A stretch of 64,000 bases of DNA from DATKJS01 sp964551995. Its GTDB lineage: Bacteria > Acidobacteriota > Aminicenantia > Aminicenantales > Saccharicenantaceae. This document shows positions 25,560-34,194 of this stretch, one piece after another (within the stretch, counting starts at the first letter, position 1; the number at the start of each line of letters is the position of its first letter). A program made the position numbers and the translations under genes. The notes under the pieces were generated by a model, which saw nothing but the letters and a program-made list of their open reading frames with translations, was not told where the DNA came from and did not search any database. Location: positions 33,036 to 97,035 of the forward strand of contig CAZKFD010000006.1 of assembly GCA_964551995.1 (NCBI GenBank). Reading direction: 5' to 3'.

Positions 25560-26900
25560 TCAAGAGGGCGCCGGGCTTTGCTCTTTGAGATCATCAAGAA
25601 CGTCCCGGCTCGCTCTCAGAAGGATGTCTTCGATGTCGGGCGTGAACGGGAACACCGTATAGAACATCGGCGCGCAGTAACAAGCGTAGTCGCCCGGGTC
25701 CTCAAACGCCCCGCGCGTCGGGAAATAACCGATGTCCCCGTTGGCGTAGCCGACGGGGACGAGCGTGGGGTAGGACTCCTTGAGGCTCGAGCCGAACAGG
25801 GAGAAAGCCTCCCCGGGCAGGCCGATGATTTCGAGGCCACCGATGCCGACAGCCTGGATGGGCACCCCCTCGACATAGGGCCTTGCGGCGAGCGCCTCGT
25901 GGGATTCTAGGGCCGTCTTTTTCCATTCCTCGGCGAACCTCTCGGCCATGGGGAAGCCGCTGTTTTTTTCGAGGAAAAGCGCGGCCATGCGGCCGATCTT
26001 TTTTTTGGGCGGCACAGAGAGCGGAATCCGGACCCTGCGCTCCGTGATCCTGAGGAGCGCGCCGCCGCCAGCTCCGCCGCCGGCGCCGGCCTCCGCGCCG
26101 CTGTGGCCGCTAGCTACGGGCTCCGCCGCATAGCGCCGGCTCTTGGCTGCCCGGTCCGAGACGATCCGGCCGTATAGGGCCAGGTCGTCCGCCGTCCCTT
26201 CGCCCCAGCGGTTGAGCTGGGTCACCGGGTCGATGTCGCCGCAGAATCCCTGAAAAAAGATCGCCCGCCGCCCTGTCGCCTCGACGGCGCGGACTGCGGC
26301 CCCGGGCCAGTCGGCCGAAACCCGTGTCGCCCGACCCAGGATGACCGCGTGGCAGGCGTAGGAGAGCAAGAGGATGTCTCCGCCTGCGCTTCCGTGCTCG
26401 AAATATGCGATCTTGAGGTAGGGATCTATCCCCTCGAACGACCCATCCCTGCGGTTGTACCCCAGCGGCTCGAGGGCTTCGAAGGAGTATGAGAACTCGG
26501 CCGGGGCGGCGTCGGCGACGGCGCTTGAGGCCGCCGCGACGATCGCGTCCGGAAGACTCTTCACATAGCCGGTATCCATCTCTCCGATGCCGGGGAGTGG
26601 CATCGTGGCTGGCCCAGTGTGGGTATGCGTGCAGGCGAGCATGATGTTTGCGGTCGGGATTCCGGCGGCCTTCGATACAGCGCCCCGGATCCCGTCCGAG
26701 ACGCTTACGGTCAAGCCCACAAGGTCGCATGAGATGAGCATTATCCTCCGTCCGCCGTCGTCGAGGTAGAGGGCCCGTGCCTTGAGGTCGTCGAGAACGG
26801 ATTCCGCCTTCCTTTTGAGATAGAATCCGTAGCCCGAAAGCTCGACCCCCATGGGCGGAGTGATGACTTTTTCGCCGTATCCGGCCTGAAGTTTCGCCAT
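25560..26900 (-). CDS. Neutral/alkaline ceramidase-like hydrolase (PF04734 N-terminal-domain type)
   Basis: A 446-residue protein. AGYGEKVITPPMGVELSGYG at the start and ACTHTHTGPA (about 92-101), with its zinc-binding histidines, are hallmarks of the neutral ceramidase catalytic fold; further conserved patches are QGFCGDIDPV and GLPGEAFS. It lacks the C-terminal Ig-like domain of true ceramidases and has no signal peptide, so the substrate is probably a small cytosolic amide rather than ceramide. The ATG at 26900 follows AGGAGAAGCC and lies 9 bp beyond the SSS transporter stop, indicating one transcript. The open frame extends upstream into the transporter gene but only as shadow sequence. 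Confidence 0.8.
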   Translation of the reverse strand: MAKLQAGYGEKVITPPMGVELSGYGFYLKRKAESVLDDLKARALYLDDGGRRIMLISCDLVGLTVSVSDGIRGAVSKAAGIPTANIMLACTHTHTGPATMPLPGIGEMDTGYVKSLPDAIVAAASSAVADAAPAEFSYSFEALEPLGYNRRDGSFEGIDPYLKIAYFEHGSAGGDILLLSYACHAVILGRATRVSADWPGAAVRAVEATGRRAIFFQGFCGDIDPVTQLNRWGEGTADDLALYGRIVSDRAAKSRRYAAEPVASGHSGAEAGAGGGAGGGALLRITERRVRIPLSVPPKKKIGRMAALFLEKNSGFPMAERFAEEWKKTALESHEALAARPYVEGVPIQAVGIGGLEIIGLPGEAFSLFGSSLKESYPTLVPVGYANGDIGYFPTRGAFEDPGDYACYCAPMFYTVFPFTPDIEDILLRASRDVLDDLKEQSPAPS

Positions 26901-26908
26901 GGCTTCTC

Positions 26909-28693
26909 CTATGCTTTTCCCGGCAGGCCCGTCCCGGCCGTTGCTGGTTTCCTGCCGACCAGGACGCGTCTCAACAGCCACCAGCTGAAACCGGCCGCAC
27001 CCGCCGCGCCCGCTCCGGCCGTGGGCCAGGCCCGGGCGAAGACCGCGTTCGTGGCCACGACGAGTCCCAGGCAAGCCGCGATGCCGATGACACCATCCAC
27101 GATCAGCCGGCCGGTGGGCGGATCGCCGTCGGGAGGCAGGTTGGCCGCTCGCCGGATCTCCCCCCAGAGCCCCGGCGGGCGGCACTTCTCGTAAAAGCGC
27201 ACGAGCGTCTCGCGCGATTCAGGCGGCGTCAGGACCGTGACGATGAGCAGGACTGCGAAGCTCAGGACGAAAAGGAAGCCCGTCGCCTGCCAGAAAGGCT
27301 TATTTTGATAGCCCAGGATAAACCACACGAGGATCGAGAGCGGCAGCCCGAGGACGAAGGCCGCGAGCTCGCCCCAGACGTTGAACCGCCACCAGAAAAA
27401 CCTCAGCCAAGAGAGGGGCAGGAGGAAGATAACCATCACTGAGTTGATGAACAGGAACCAGCTGACCATGCCCTTGACCCAGAGGATGGCGACGGCGGCG
27501 GCGAGGATAAAAAGCCCCAGCACCGTCAACCGGCTGACCGTGATCTGGCGTTTGGGCGGATCGTCCGGCCTGAGGGAGCGGTAGAAGTCGTTGACGACGA
27601 GCGAGCTTCCCCAGTTGATGAGGGAGCTCAGGGCCGACATGAACGCCGCCAGCTCCGAGGCGACGAGCACGCCGACGAACCCGGCGGGAAGGCGGCTGGC
27701 CTTGATCAGCTCGCCCCAGGCGTACGCCGGGTCGGCGAGGACCTTCATGCCCGCCGGGGCCGGACCGACCTGCGCCAGGAGGTCCTTCGTCCAGAACAGC
27801 GAAAAACAGAGCACGCCGAGGCCGATGAGCGGAATCGTCCGCAGGGAGAGCGCCAGGAAAGAGTTGAAGAGCTGGCCGGCCATGGCGTGCCGCTCGTTCT
27901 TGGCAGCCAGGAAGCGCTGCGCCGTCCAGCCCTCGCCGGCCGTCGGCGAGCCCGCGAAGAACAGGCCCTGGACGACGAGCATGCCCAGCGTCAGCAGAGG
28001 GATGAGCGGGGTCGGCGGCACCTGCTGGAGGACATCCGGGCGGACACTCGCCGCGCGGGACAGGATCCGGGCCCAGCCGCCGTGGCGCGGGACGGCGACC
28101 AGGAAGAAGATGAGGTTTCCTGTTAGGAAGATCCCGAACTGCATGATGTCGGTGAAGACAACGCCGATGAGCCCGCCGAAGACGGTATAAATGACCGTGA
28201 TCCCTCCGAAGATGAGGAGGATCTGAGCCTCCGAGAGCGGCACGAGCGGCTTGACCGTCTTGGCGAAGAAGCCCGTGACGTAGCCGATGATGAGGATCGC
28301 GAAGGAGAAAAGAAGAAAGGCATAGACTTTGCGGGCCAGCAGGGCCGGCTTGCCGCCGTAGCGGAGCGTGAGGAGCTCGGCGGTCGTCACGATCTGCATC
28401 CTCCGCCACATCCGGGCCCAGATGATGGCCACGAGCGGCATCCAGATGATCCATGCCCCCCACCAGAACCAGTTCCCGACCAGGCCGAAGACGAGGATGA
28501 GCATGACGAAGCCCCCGCCGCCGGAGGAATACGTGGCCGTGTTCGAGAGCCCGATGGCCCACCAGGAGAGGCTGCGGTTCCCCGTGAAGTAGCCGGCGGC
28601 GCCGTGGCGCGCCGACCGCTTGGTGAAATAGAGGCCGACTCCGAGCGAGAGCGCACAGAGGACGGCGACGACGAGCCAGTCGATGCCGGTCAT
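26909..28693 (-). CDS. Sodium:solute symporter (SSS family)
   Basis: A 594-residue polytopic membrane protein with about 13-15 helices. It opens MTGIDWLVVAVLCALSLGVG, then YFTGNRSLSWWAIGLSNTAT (family core), AFMSALSSLINWGSSLVVND in the region of the Na2 site, and a C-terminal pair of helices after residue 540. It belongs to the SGLT/solute:Na+ group that imports sugars or related solutes with sodium. It is the first gene of a two-gene unit with the ceramidase-like hydrolase, suggesting uptake followed by hydrolysis of the same compound. GAGGAAACCCGCGGC precedes the ATG. Confidence 0.9.
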   Translation of the reverse strand: MTGIDWLVVAVLCALSLGVGLYFTKRSARHGAAGYFTGNRSLSWWAIGLSNTATYSSGGGGFVMLILVFGLVGNWFWWGAWIIWMPLVAIIWARMWRRMQIVTTAELLTLRYGGKPALLARKVYAFLLFSFAILIIGYVTGFFAKTVKPLVPLSEAQILLIFGGITVIYTVFGGLIGVVFTDIMQFGIFLTGNLIFFLVAVPRHGGWARILSRAASVRPDVLQQVPPTPLIPLLTLGMLVVQGLFFAGSPTAGEGWTAQRFLAAKNERHAMAGQLFNSFLALSLRTIPLIGLGVLCFSLFWTKDLLAQVGPAPAGMKVLADPAYAWGELIKASRLPAGFVGVLVASELAAFMSALSSLINWGSSLVVNDFYRSLRPDDPPKRQITVSRLTVLGLFILAAAVAILWVKGMVSWFLFINSVMVIFLLPLSWLRFFWWRFNVWGELAAFVLGLPLSILVWFILGYQNKPFWQATGFLFVLSFAVLLIVTVLTPPESRETLVRFYEKCRPPGLWGEIRRAANLPPDGDPPTGRLIVDGVIGIAACLGLVVATNAVFARAWPTAGAGAAGAAGFSWWLLRRVLVGRKPATAGTGLPGKA

Positions 28694-28903
28694 GCCGCGG
28701 GTTTCCTCCGACCCCTGGTGTAGAGCTAGCCGAGCCGAGGAAGGAGTTTTTCAGCTCCTGATTCCCAGTAAGAAGTTATCAGCGTACTGCCGCGGCGTCA
28801 AGTTTCCCAGCGGGCCAACTACAATTAGTGGGGTTTCGGATGGCGGGACGCACTATATATTGGCTACGGGCGAATTTTCTGTAACTAATTGATAATATTG
28901 GAC

Positions 28904-28932
28904 TTGACATTCAGGCAATCGTGTGAGATATT
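28904..28932 (+). promoter_or_regulatory. Sigma-70-type promoter before the 86-residue small protein
   Basis: TTGACA at 28904-28909, a 17-bp spacer, and GATATT at 28927-28932. The -35 is perfect and the -10 matches four of six positions. The ATG at 28982 lies about 43 bp after the expected start point. Confidence 0.45.
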
Positions 28933-28981
28933 TAATATGTTTTTCGAGTATCGCAATAGCTGACAATACACAGGCAGATTG

Positions 28982-29242
28982 ATGAAACCGTTCATGGTGG
29001 TTTTCATCTGTTCCCTGATAGTCCCCGTGTATTTTATCCTCCTGATGGCGGACGGGAGGAGGCTCAGGAGGCGGCTTCGCGGAGTCCGATCAGCATCGGC
29101 CGGAGAAGCGCAGGAGGAGGAGCTGTTCATCACGTCCGACTACGCCATGTGGACGGCGCCTGCTTTTCGTAAGGCCGAGCTTGCTGGCGGCGGTAACGGC
29201 CGCTCTTATGCGCTGGGGATCGAACGTCCCAGCGCCGAATGA
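28982..29242 (+). CDS. Small single-helix membrane protein with SDYAMW motif (86 residues)
   Basis: MKPFMVVFICSLIVPVYFIL is one N-terminal helix, followed by a strongly basic stop-transfer segment (RRLRRRLRG), an acidic linker and ITSDYAMWTAPAF. The layout and the SDxAMW motif are shared with the 40-residue peptide at 13752; the segment VRSxS also recurs ahead of the motif in both. Codon bias is host-like and GC-rich although the surrounding DNA is AT-richer. A TTG one codon upstream is an alternative start. The ribosome-binding sequence (AGGCAG) is modest. No known family is recognised. Confidence 0.6.
   Translation: MKPFMVVFICSLIVPVYFILLMADGRRLRRRLRGVRSASAGEAQEEELFITSDYAMWTAPAFRKAELAGGGNGRSYALGIERPSAE
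29210..29235. terminator. 8-bp GC hairpin at the end of the small-protein gene
   Basis: GCGCTGGG (29210-29217) pairs with CCCAGCGC (29228-29235) across a 10-nt loop, just before the TGA at 29240. No U-run follows, so intrinsic termination is doubtful; it may be an mRNA-stabilising stem or chance. Confidence 0.3.
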
Positions 29243-29308
29243 GATTATAGCTCGATCACTGAAATTGCAGTCGGGAATTTTCGTGTGCTCTCCCCTAAGT
29301 CTCTAGGT

Positions 29309-29611
29309 TCAACCGAAGTTGTAGCCAGGATTATTTGGCATTCCCCTCTTAAAAAGCCACTTCTGCGGTGAAGCTTTCGACCCATTGAGCCCGTCATCGT
29401 CGATAACAAACCCTTTCCTGTCATTTTTACCGTACATATTGCGTTCACATTGAGATGAATGACCAAAACCCTCCAGCATTACCAGCAATTTTTCGGCCTC
29501 CGGAAGGACGCTGACCCGGGCCTGCCCGAGATTGAGGACGCAGAGATGCAGCTTTCCGGGCCGAAGAGCAGCGGACTGTGATCCTTCATATCCTCTTGGA
29601 CAATATTTCAA
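29309..29611 (-). pseudogene. Possible remnant coding segment, unidentified
   Basis: A 100-codon frame with plausible protein text in the middle (PGKLHLCVLNLGQARVSVLP, then EAEKLLVMLEGFGHS) but only a TTG start without a ribosome-binding site. It lies directly downstream of another frame-broken small gene on the same strand and upstream of nothing recognisable. It may be decayed phage DNA. I do not recognise it, and it may be spurious. Confidence 0.3.
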
Positions 29612-29628
29612 TTATTCTAAGGTACTCT

Positions 29629-29831
29629 TTAATGCTTCTTAGGGTGTTCTGCCCTTAAATGTTCCGTGAGGACGTTCAAGGTTATAAAACCTTTCCCACT
29701 CTGCTCATAAAATGTCGACCTCGGCACCTCGAATGTGGGCAAGTCTGGGTCACACTTCGAGTAATCTCGGCATACCTAAGAACTGTCCGTTTGTAATGGA
29801 TTCTGAATGCGTCTCGGACTTCTTTCTTCAT
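29629..29831 (-). pseudogene. Small frame-broken gene, about 66 codons, in the terminase patch
   Basis: AAGGAGGTCTGACAG before ATG 29831 is one of the best ribosome-binding sites in the window. The first frame gives MKKEVRDAFRIHYKRTVLR. The natural continuation (CRDYSKCDPDLPTFEVPRS, then TFYEQSGKGFITLNVL) is in a different frame reached by a -1 shift near AGG-TAT, and ends KKH at 29629. A continuous protein would be about 66 residues with a Cys pair. No family is recognised. The order and strand fit a gene downstream of the terminase. Confidence 0.45.
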
Positions 29832-30053
29832 CTGTCAGACCTCCTTTATGTAGCTTAGCAAATAGCATAAAGTGTCCAAGAAGATCTGACATATCTACAC
29901 TTCCCTGTATTCCCTGGCATAGTTTTCAGGGTTGAGGTCCGCTTGGTCCCAGATTTGGCCCGTCTTTCAGGAGAGAACTCCTCTCCTTTATTATCACGCC
30001 CCTTAGGTACGTGGTTGTCTGTTATTTTTTTTCATTCCAATCTTAAACGCCGG
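29832..30053. other. Short region without a gene between the small frame-broken gene and the terminase
   Basis: AT-richer DNA with no open frame of note on either strand. It contains the leader of the 29831 gene. Confidence 0.3.
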
Positions 30054-31665
30054 TCACCACCCCCGTTTTATCCAGGCCTTTGACGTATTACCCTCCTTCC
30101 CATAGATTTCTTCACGCAGTTCTTCTTCGGCTTCGCGCACGATCTCCTCATATTCTTTTTCATCGTCGGTTTTTTTATCGGCTTGTCTCTTTGCGTTGTT
30201 GCCCAAGAGCCAGTCCATGCATTCGCTTGCCAAATCCTCCTCTGGAGATGTTGGGATTATCGGCAGAGGGGGAGGAATGAAGCCATCACGAATATAGGGA
30301 TGGTAGGCTTCAACAATACTGATAGCGGCGGCGTTGGCAACGTCGTCATGAAGGCCTGGCCAGTGGTCTATGATGTCCTTTTCTCTGCCTTTCCGCCGTT
30401 GAAGGCTGAGGAATTCAAGGAACTGCTGTTGATTATCTAAGAGCTTACAACCTCGTTGCATAACGATCGGCAAGAACTCCACAAAGTAATCCGACTTGGA
30501 AAGCCGCGGCACATTGTAGGTAATGCCTTCTTTCAGGAACAGCGAGCTGGGCCATTCTCCAGCGTAGTGGTCTCCGGTTACTGAGTGAATCCTATAGCGT
30601 AGAAGAAGAGCAGCAAACTCTTTGACACAGGCGGCTGGGTCAAACCCAGTGGTGCCCGGCTGTCTGACTCTTATGGCGTCTTGGACGACTCGGTCCCCTT
30701 CCAGGTGGGCGATGCTAAGCGTCATGGCATCTCCTCCGGGAGAGCCCCCACTTGGGTCGACTCCAGCAACATACTGGATGCCGGGACGCGGTTCAAGTTC
30801 AAACCTGTCACGGACAACGCAAGCTGCCAAAGCCTCACGTGCGAGAAACGTTTCCAAGTCTGGCCTGAAAAACGGACCAATACCATATTCAACGGAAGCG
30901 GCCTGAGGATCATCCATCAGGGCCTTTTGAATATGCTCTTCTGGATAAGTAGGGTTCATATCACGAGTTCCTGCTGCCCAGACCAGTGTGTCTGGGTCCT
31001 CCCGGCCGTACTTATCACGAAAGGCTTCCCACAGAGGTCCCAATTTTCGATAACCAGTGCTGATGCATAGGAGTTTTGAGCCCGGTTGACCACCCAACGA
31101 TGGTCGTAGCCCGGTCAGGATTTCCGCTGCTGGATTCTGTCCCTCAACGTTGTAGAAGGCGATCTCGTCGCAGACGGCGGCTAGGATTTTGAAGCCGCGA
31201 AGGGTCCGGTAGCTGCAGGTCTGGACCGAGATGATAACATTGTTCTTAAGTCGCAACTCCTCCGCAGAAGCGCCCGCAACCATTCCCTCAAAGGCTGGGG
31301 TCTCTAGGATTTTCCGGATGTAATTGAACACGACCTGAGCCTGTTTCCGGTCTACTGCTATGGTCATGATATGACCGGGTTCCAAGCCAAGATGCCAATC
31401 CACGAATATCGCCAGAAAAACGCTGATCACCGCGGCAACAAGGCTCTTCCCGCCGCGCCTTCCCACAACCAAGAAGACCTCGTTGAACACGTCGTTAGGT
31501 GGGTTGACCCGCCCTGTGAATTTTCGAAAGATTTCGACCTCCTCAGGCTCAAAGACCGAAAATTGTTTTTAGGCAGACCATCCAGGCTGTCCAAGTGGAT
31601 AGATCCCGGAATTCGGGCAACGCTCCGAAGAGGTTGCGGTCTTTAATTGTGTCAATAATATTCAT
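30054..31665 (-). CDS. Phage terminase large subunit, split by a +1 frameshift at CTT TGA
   Basis: From ATG 31665, preceded by AGGAGATAAC, the frame reads MNIIDTIKDRNLFGALPEFR and runs 38 codons to LKTIFGL, then TGA (31551-31549). Skipping one base continues EPEEVEIFRKFTGRVNPPND and through the rest of a terminase to 30054, 536 residues in all. ATPase motifs are VGRRGGKS (Walker A-like) and AAVCDEIAF (Walker B). The nuclease domain has GVDPSGG and a late HDD. The enzyme packages DNA into phage heads. No portal, capsid or tail genes are nearby. The break is at a prfB-like CUU-UGA, so it may be recoded, a mutation, or a sequencing error. The likely small subunit lies just upstream. Confidence 0.82.
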
Positions 31666-31794
31666 GTTATCTCCTGTGGACCATAAGGTCCCAGTTTCGT
31701 TCTTAGTTTTCGGAACACATACGAGCACCGGACTTTGTACCACAAAGCGAAGAGAACGGGCTCAGGGCGCTCGTTCGTCCTAGAGCTTGTTTTT

Positions 31795-32262
31795 TCACTT
31801 GGAGCCATCCTCGCCTTCCTTTGCTTTTTGTGCATCCCGGGCTCTCTTGTCGAAATCGGCGATGTAGGAAGTCACATCGAAAGCCCGATTGCCTGCTCGC
31901 CTCTTAATCCCGAGCGTCAACAAGTCGCGCCTGAGACTCTCGGCATAGGTGATGTAACTCTTGATCAGGACAGGGGACAGCTCTTCACCCTTAAAGACCC
32001 CATTCTCCGCTACCCAAATCTCCATGCACCTTAGGATACCTAGCTTCGAAATTGCTCGATCGAGAATCACCAGCTCACCACATGTCAGGTCAGATTCTGT
32101 AGGACCAAGGTCACGAATCAAACATTGCCTCGCCTCCGTCAGAAATTGCCTTAGGTATGGGCGTTTTCGACGTATTTCACCCAACCTGGTCATAATGCTA
32201 TAAGCACCGTTCAAACCGGGTCTACCATGCTTTGTTGTCTTCGAATTTACGTCATGCTGCAT
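31795..32262 (-). CDS. Putative terminase small subunit or terminase-associated phage protein
   Basis: About 155 residues. A mostly helical core (YLRQFLTEARQCLIRDLGPT) is followed by CGELVILDRAISKLGILRCM and ends in a basic/acidic tail. No HTH motif can be fixed by eye. The call rests on size, charge and position immediately upstream of the large subunit on the same strand (130 bp gap). The start is uncertain: ATG 32262 has GAGGTGAGG about 12 nt upstream, while a GTG at 32280 overlaps that site. Confidence 0.5.
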   Translation of the reverse strand: MQHDVNSKTTKHGRPGLNGAYSIMTRLGEIRRKRPYLRQFLTEARQCLIRDLGPTESDLTCGELVILDRAISKLGILRCMEIWVAENGVFKGEELSPVLIKSYITYAESLRRDLLTLGIKRRAGNRAFDVTSYIADFDKRARDAQKAKEGEDGSK

Positions 32263-32808
32263 ATTAATTTTTTGCCTCACCTCTTAAATACCCCCCTCCC
32301 CATAACATGTCAACCCGCTTCTTGTTTAGGTGGGAATTCAATAATAACGTGTAAAATTCTGGGGAGTTTTTTTGGGGAATGCTATCCTAAGTGCAAGAGG
32401 GGAAATACTTTAGACACGTAATTTTAAGCTGGTGCGAACGTCTTGCGAGAATGCAGCATTATAGCCTTGCCGAGACGCTTTCAACTCGCCGCCGGAACTG
32501 GAGCGTCCATCGCTTAAGGATAGAACTCGGGCGGATATCCGGAACGCCCCTTTACATCCCTCTGCCAACCCCGAGTTTGCGGCGATGAGGGCCTCGGAAG
32601 GCCAGTCTTGTGCTGCGCATCAGCACAGAAAGAATCCGATCATAAATTTTCGAAGTCTTTAACTAAGCCGTTAGAAACTAAATGCACATCTCTAAAGTCG
32701 ATTACGGAAAGGAAAAAGCTTGTATACGGCCATATTGTCCCTAGAGAGATCCAGCAGCCGCGGCACATTGGGTATATATCATGCTAGAATAGGCGAGGAG
32801 TATTCGAT
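32263..32808. other. Intergenic region with no supported gene
   Basis: About 550 bp in which composition returns from AT-rich to host-like. Short open frames on the plus strand lack ribosome-binding sites and coding bias. It probably contains the right edge of the foreign terminase patch and the leader of the LOG-family gene. Confidence 0.4.
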
Positions 32809-33840
32809 ATGGAGAAGGATAAGAAACCATCCCCTTGGGCCGCCGAGCGCGACGCCGCGATCTCGGATTTCCTCGACCGCTTCGCCGACTCGCCCGACCG
32901 CAACCTCCTTGCCGACATCATGGTCACGATCACGCGTCTCGCCCGCGACCGCGCCGACCGCGGTGACATCAAACTGATGACCTCGTCGTTTAAGGAGCTC
33001 CGCTACGCCTTCAAGGTCTTTGCCCCGTATGCAGACATCCGCAAGGTCAGCATCTTCGGGTCAAGCCGCACCCCTTCCGACCACCCGGACTACATCCAGG
33101 CCGAGGCCTTCGCTCACATCATGCGCTCGCGGCGTTGGATGATCATCACCGGGGCGGGGGAGGGGATCATGGGCGCCGGCCAGCGCGGGGCCGGCCGCGC
33201 CGGGAGCTTCGGCGTCGCCATCCGCCTCCCCCACGAGCAGAAGACCAACGAGGTTATCGTCGCCGACCCAAAGCTCATCACGTTCAAGCACTTCTTTACC
33301 CGCAAGATCCTCTTCCTCAAGGAAGCCTCGGCCATCTGCCTCTTCCCCGGCGGCTTCGGCACGCACGACGAGGGCTTCGAGACGCTGACCATGGTCCAGA
33401 CGGGTAAGACCTGCCTCATCCCGATCGTCCTCGTTGACTCGCCCGGCGGCACGTTCTGGCAGCACTGGCGGACCTACATCAAGGCCGAGCTCCTCCACAA
33501 CGGCATGATCAGCGAGGAGGACATGAACCTCTTCAAGCTGACTGACGACGTCGCGGCGGCCGCCGACGAGATCACGGGCTTCTATCGCCGCTACCACTCG
33601 ATGCGCTACGTGGGCCCTCAGCTCATCCTCAGGCTCTCATCCGCCCTCCCGGCGCGGACGCTCGAGAAGCTCAATGATACCTTCGGCGGGATCCTGAGCG
33701 CGGGACGGATCGAGCAGTGCGCCGGTCCCGTGGCGGGCGAGGGCGACCAGTATCCCGATATGGTGCGTCTCACGCTCCAGTTCAACCGCAAGAATGTCGG
33801 CACTCTGCGCCTCCTCATCAACGAGATCAACAAGGCGTAG
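32809..33840 (+). CDS. LOG-family protein (lysine decarboxylase-like / putative nucleotide phosphoribohydrolase)
   Basis: A 343-residue protein. Rossmann-type core with IFGSSRTPSDHPDY (about 83-95), ITGAGEGIMGAGQRG (113-127) and the hallmark PGGFGTHDE (180-188), which in LOG proteins binds the nucleotide and contributes catalysis. Typical LOG proteins release free bases such as cytokinins from ribonucleotide monophosphates; this one belongs to the longer bacterial branch with about 70 extra N-terminal and 80 extra C-terminal residues, whose substrate is not settled. GAGGAG lies 8 nt before the ATG. It appears to be a single-gene unit. Confidence 0.85.
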   Translation: MEKDKKPSPWAAERDAAISDFLDRFADSPDRNLLADIMVTITRLARDRADRGDIKLMTSSFKELRYAFKVFAPYADIRKVSIFGSSRTPSDHPDYIQAEAFAHIMRSRRWMIITGAGEGIMGAGQRGAGRAGSFGVAIRLPHEQKTNEVIVADPKLITFKHFFTRKILFLKEASAICLFPGGFGTHDEGFETLTMVQTGKTCLIPIVLVDSPGGTFWQHWRTYIKAELLHNGMISEEDMNLFKLTDDVAAAADEITGFYRRYHSMRYVGPQLILRLSSALPARTLEKLNDTFGGILSAGRIEQCAGPVAGEGDQYPDMVRLTLQFNRKNVGTLRLLINEINKA

Positions 33841-34194
33841 CCGCTCTCTTGTCGTCCTCTGCCTGGCTGTCGCATCCCTACGTTTCTCCCTGAAAAAACG
33901 GAATGTTCGATCGTTGATAAAATGTGGTGAAAATTACAACAATTATGGCAATATTATAACAGTTGAGTTCTCAGGGGCAGCGCTTGGTTCTGAATTCAGC
34001 CGATTGGCCATCAGGACCAACTAGATGCGGCAGAAGCGGCATGCGTTTATTTATGAAGCAGAAAAACCCGTATCACGGACAGAAGCGGAGAAATCATCAA
34101 AAAGCACGAGAGAATTCGTAGCAGAGATTGCGCGCAGAGTGGAGAACCCGGTTTCGCCTAATCGCGCGATTCAAAAGCCGAGATACAGGTCAAG
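33841..34194. other. Convergent intergenic region, no gene seen
   Basis: AT-richer DNA between the stop codons of the convergent LOG-family and fkp genes. No convincing open frame or terminator hairpin was found. Confidence 0.4.

Noticed and set aside
29210..29235. GC hairpin with a GATCGAAC loop, resembling a tRNA T-arm
   Set aside because: It is an isolated 8-bp stem with a 10-nt loop at the end of a small gene; no other tRNA arms are present.
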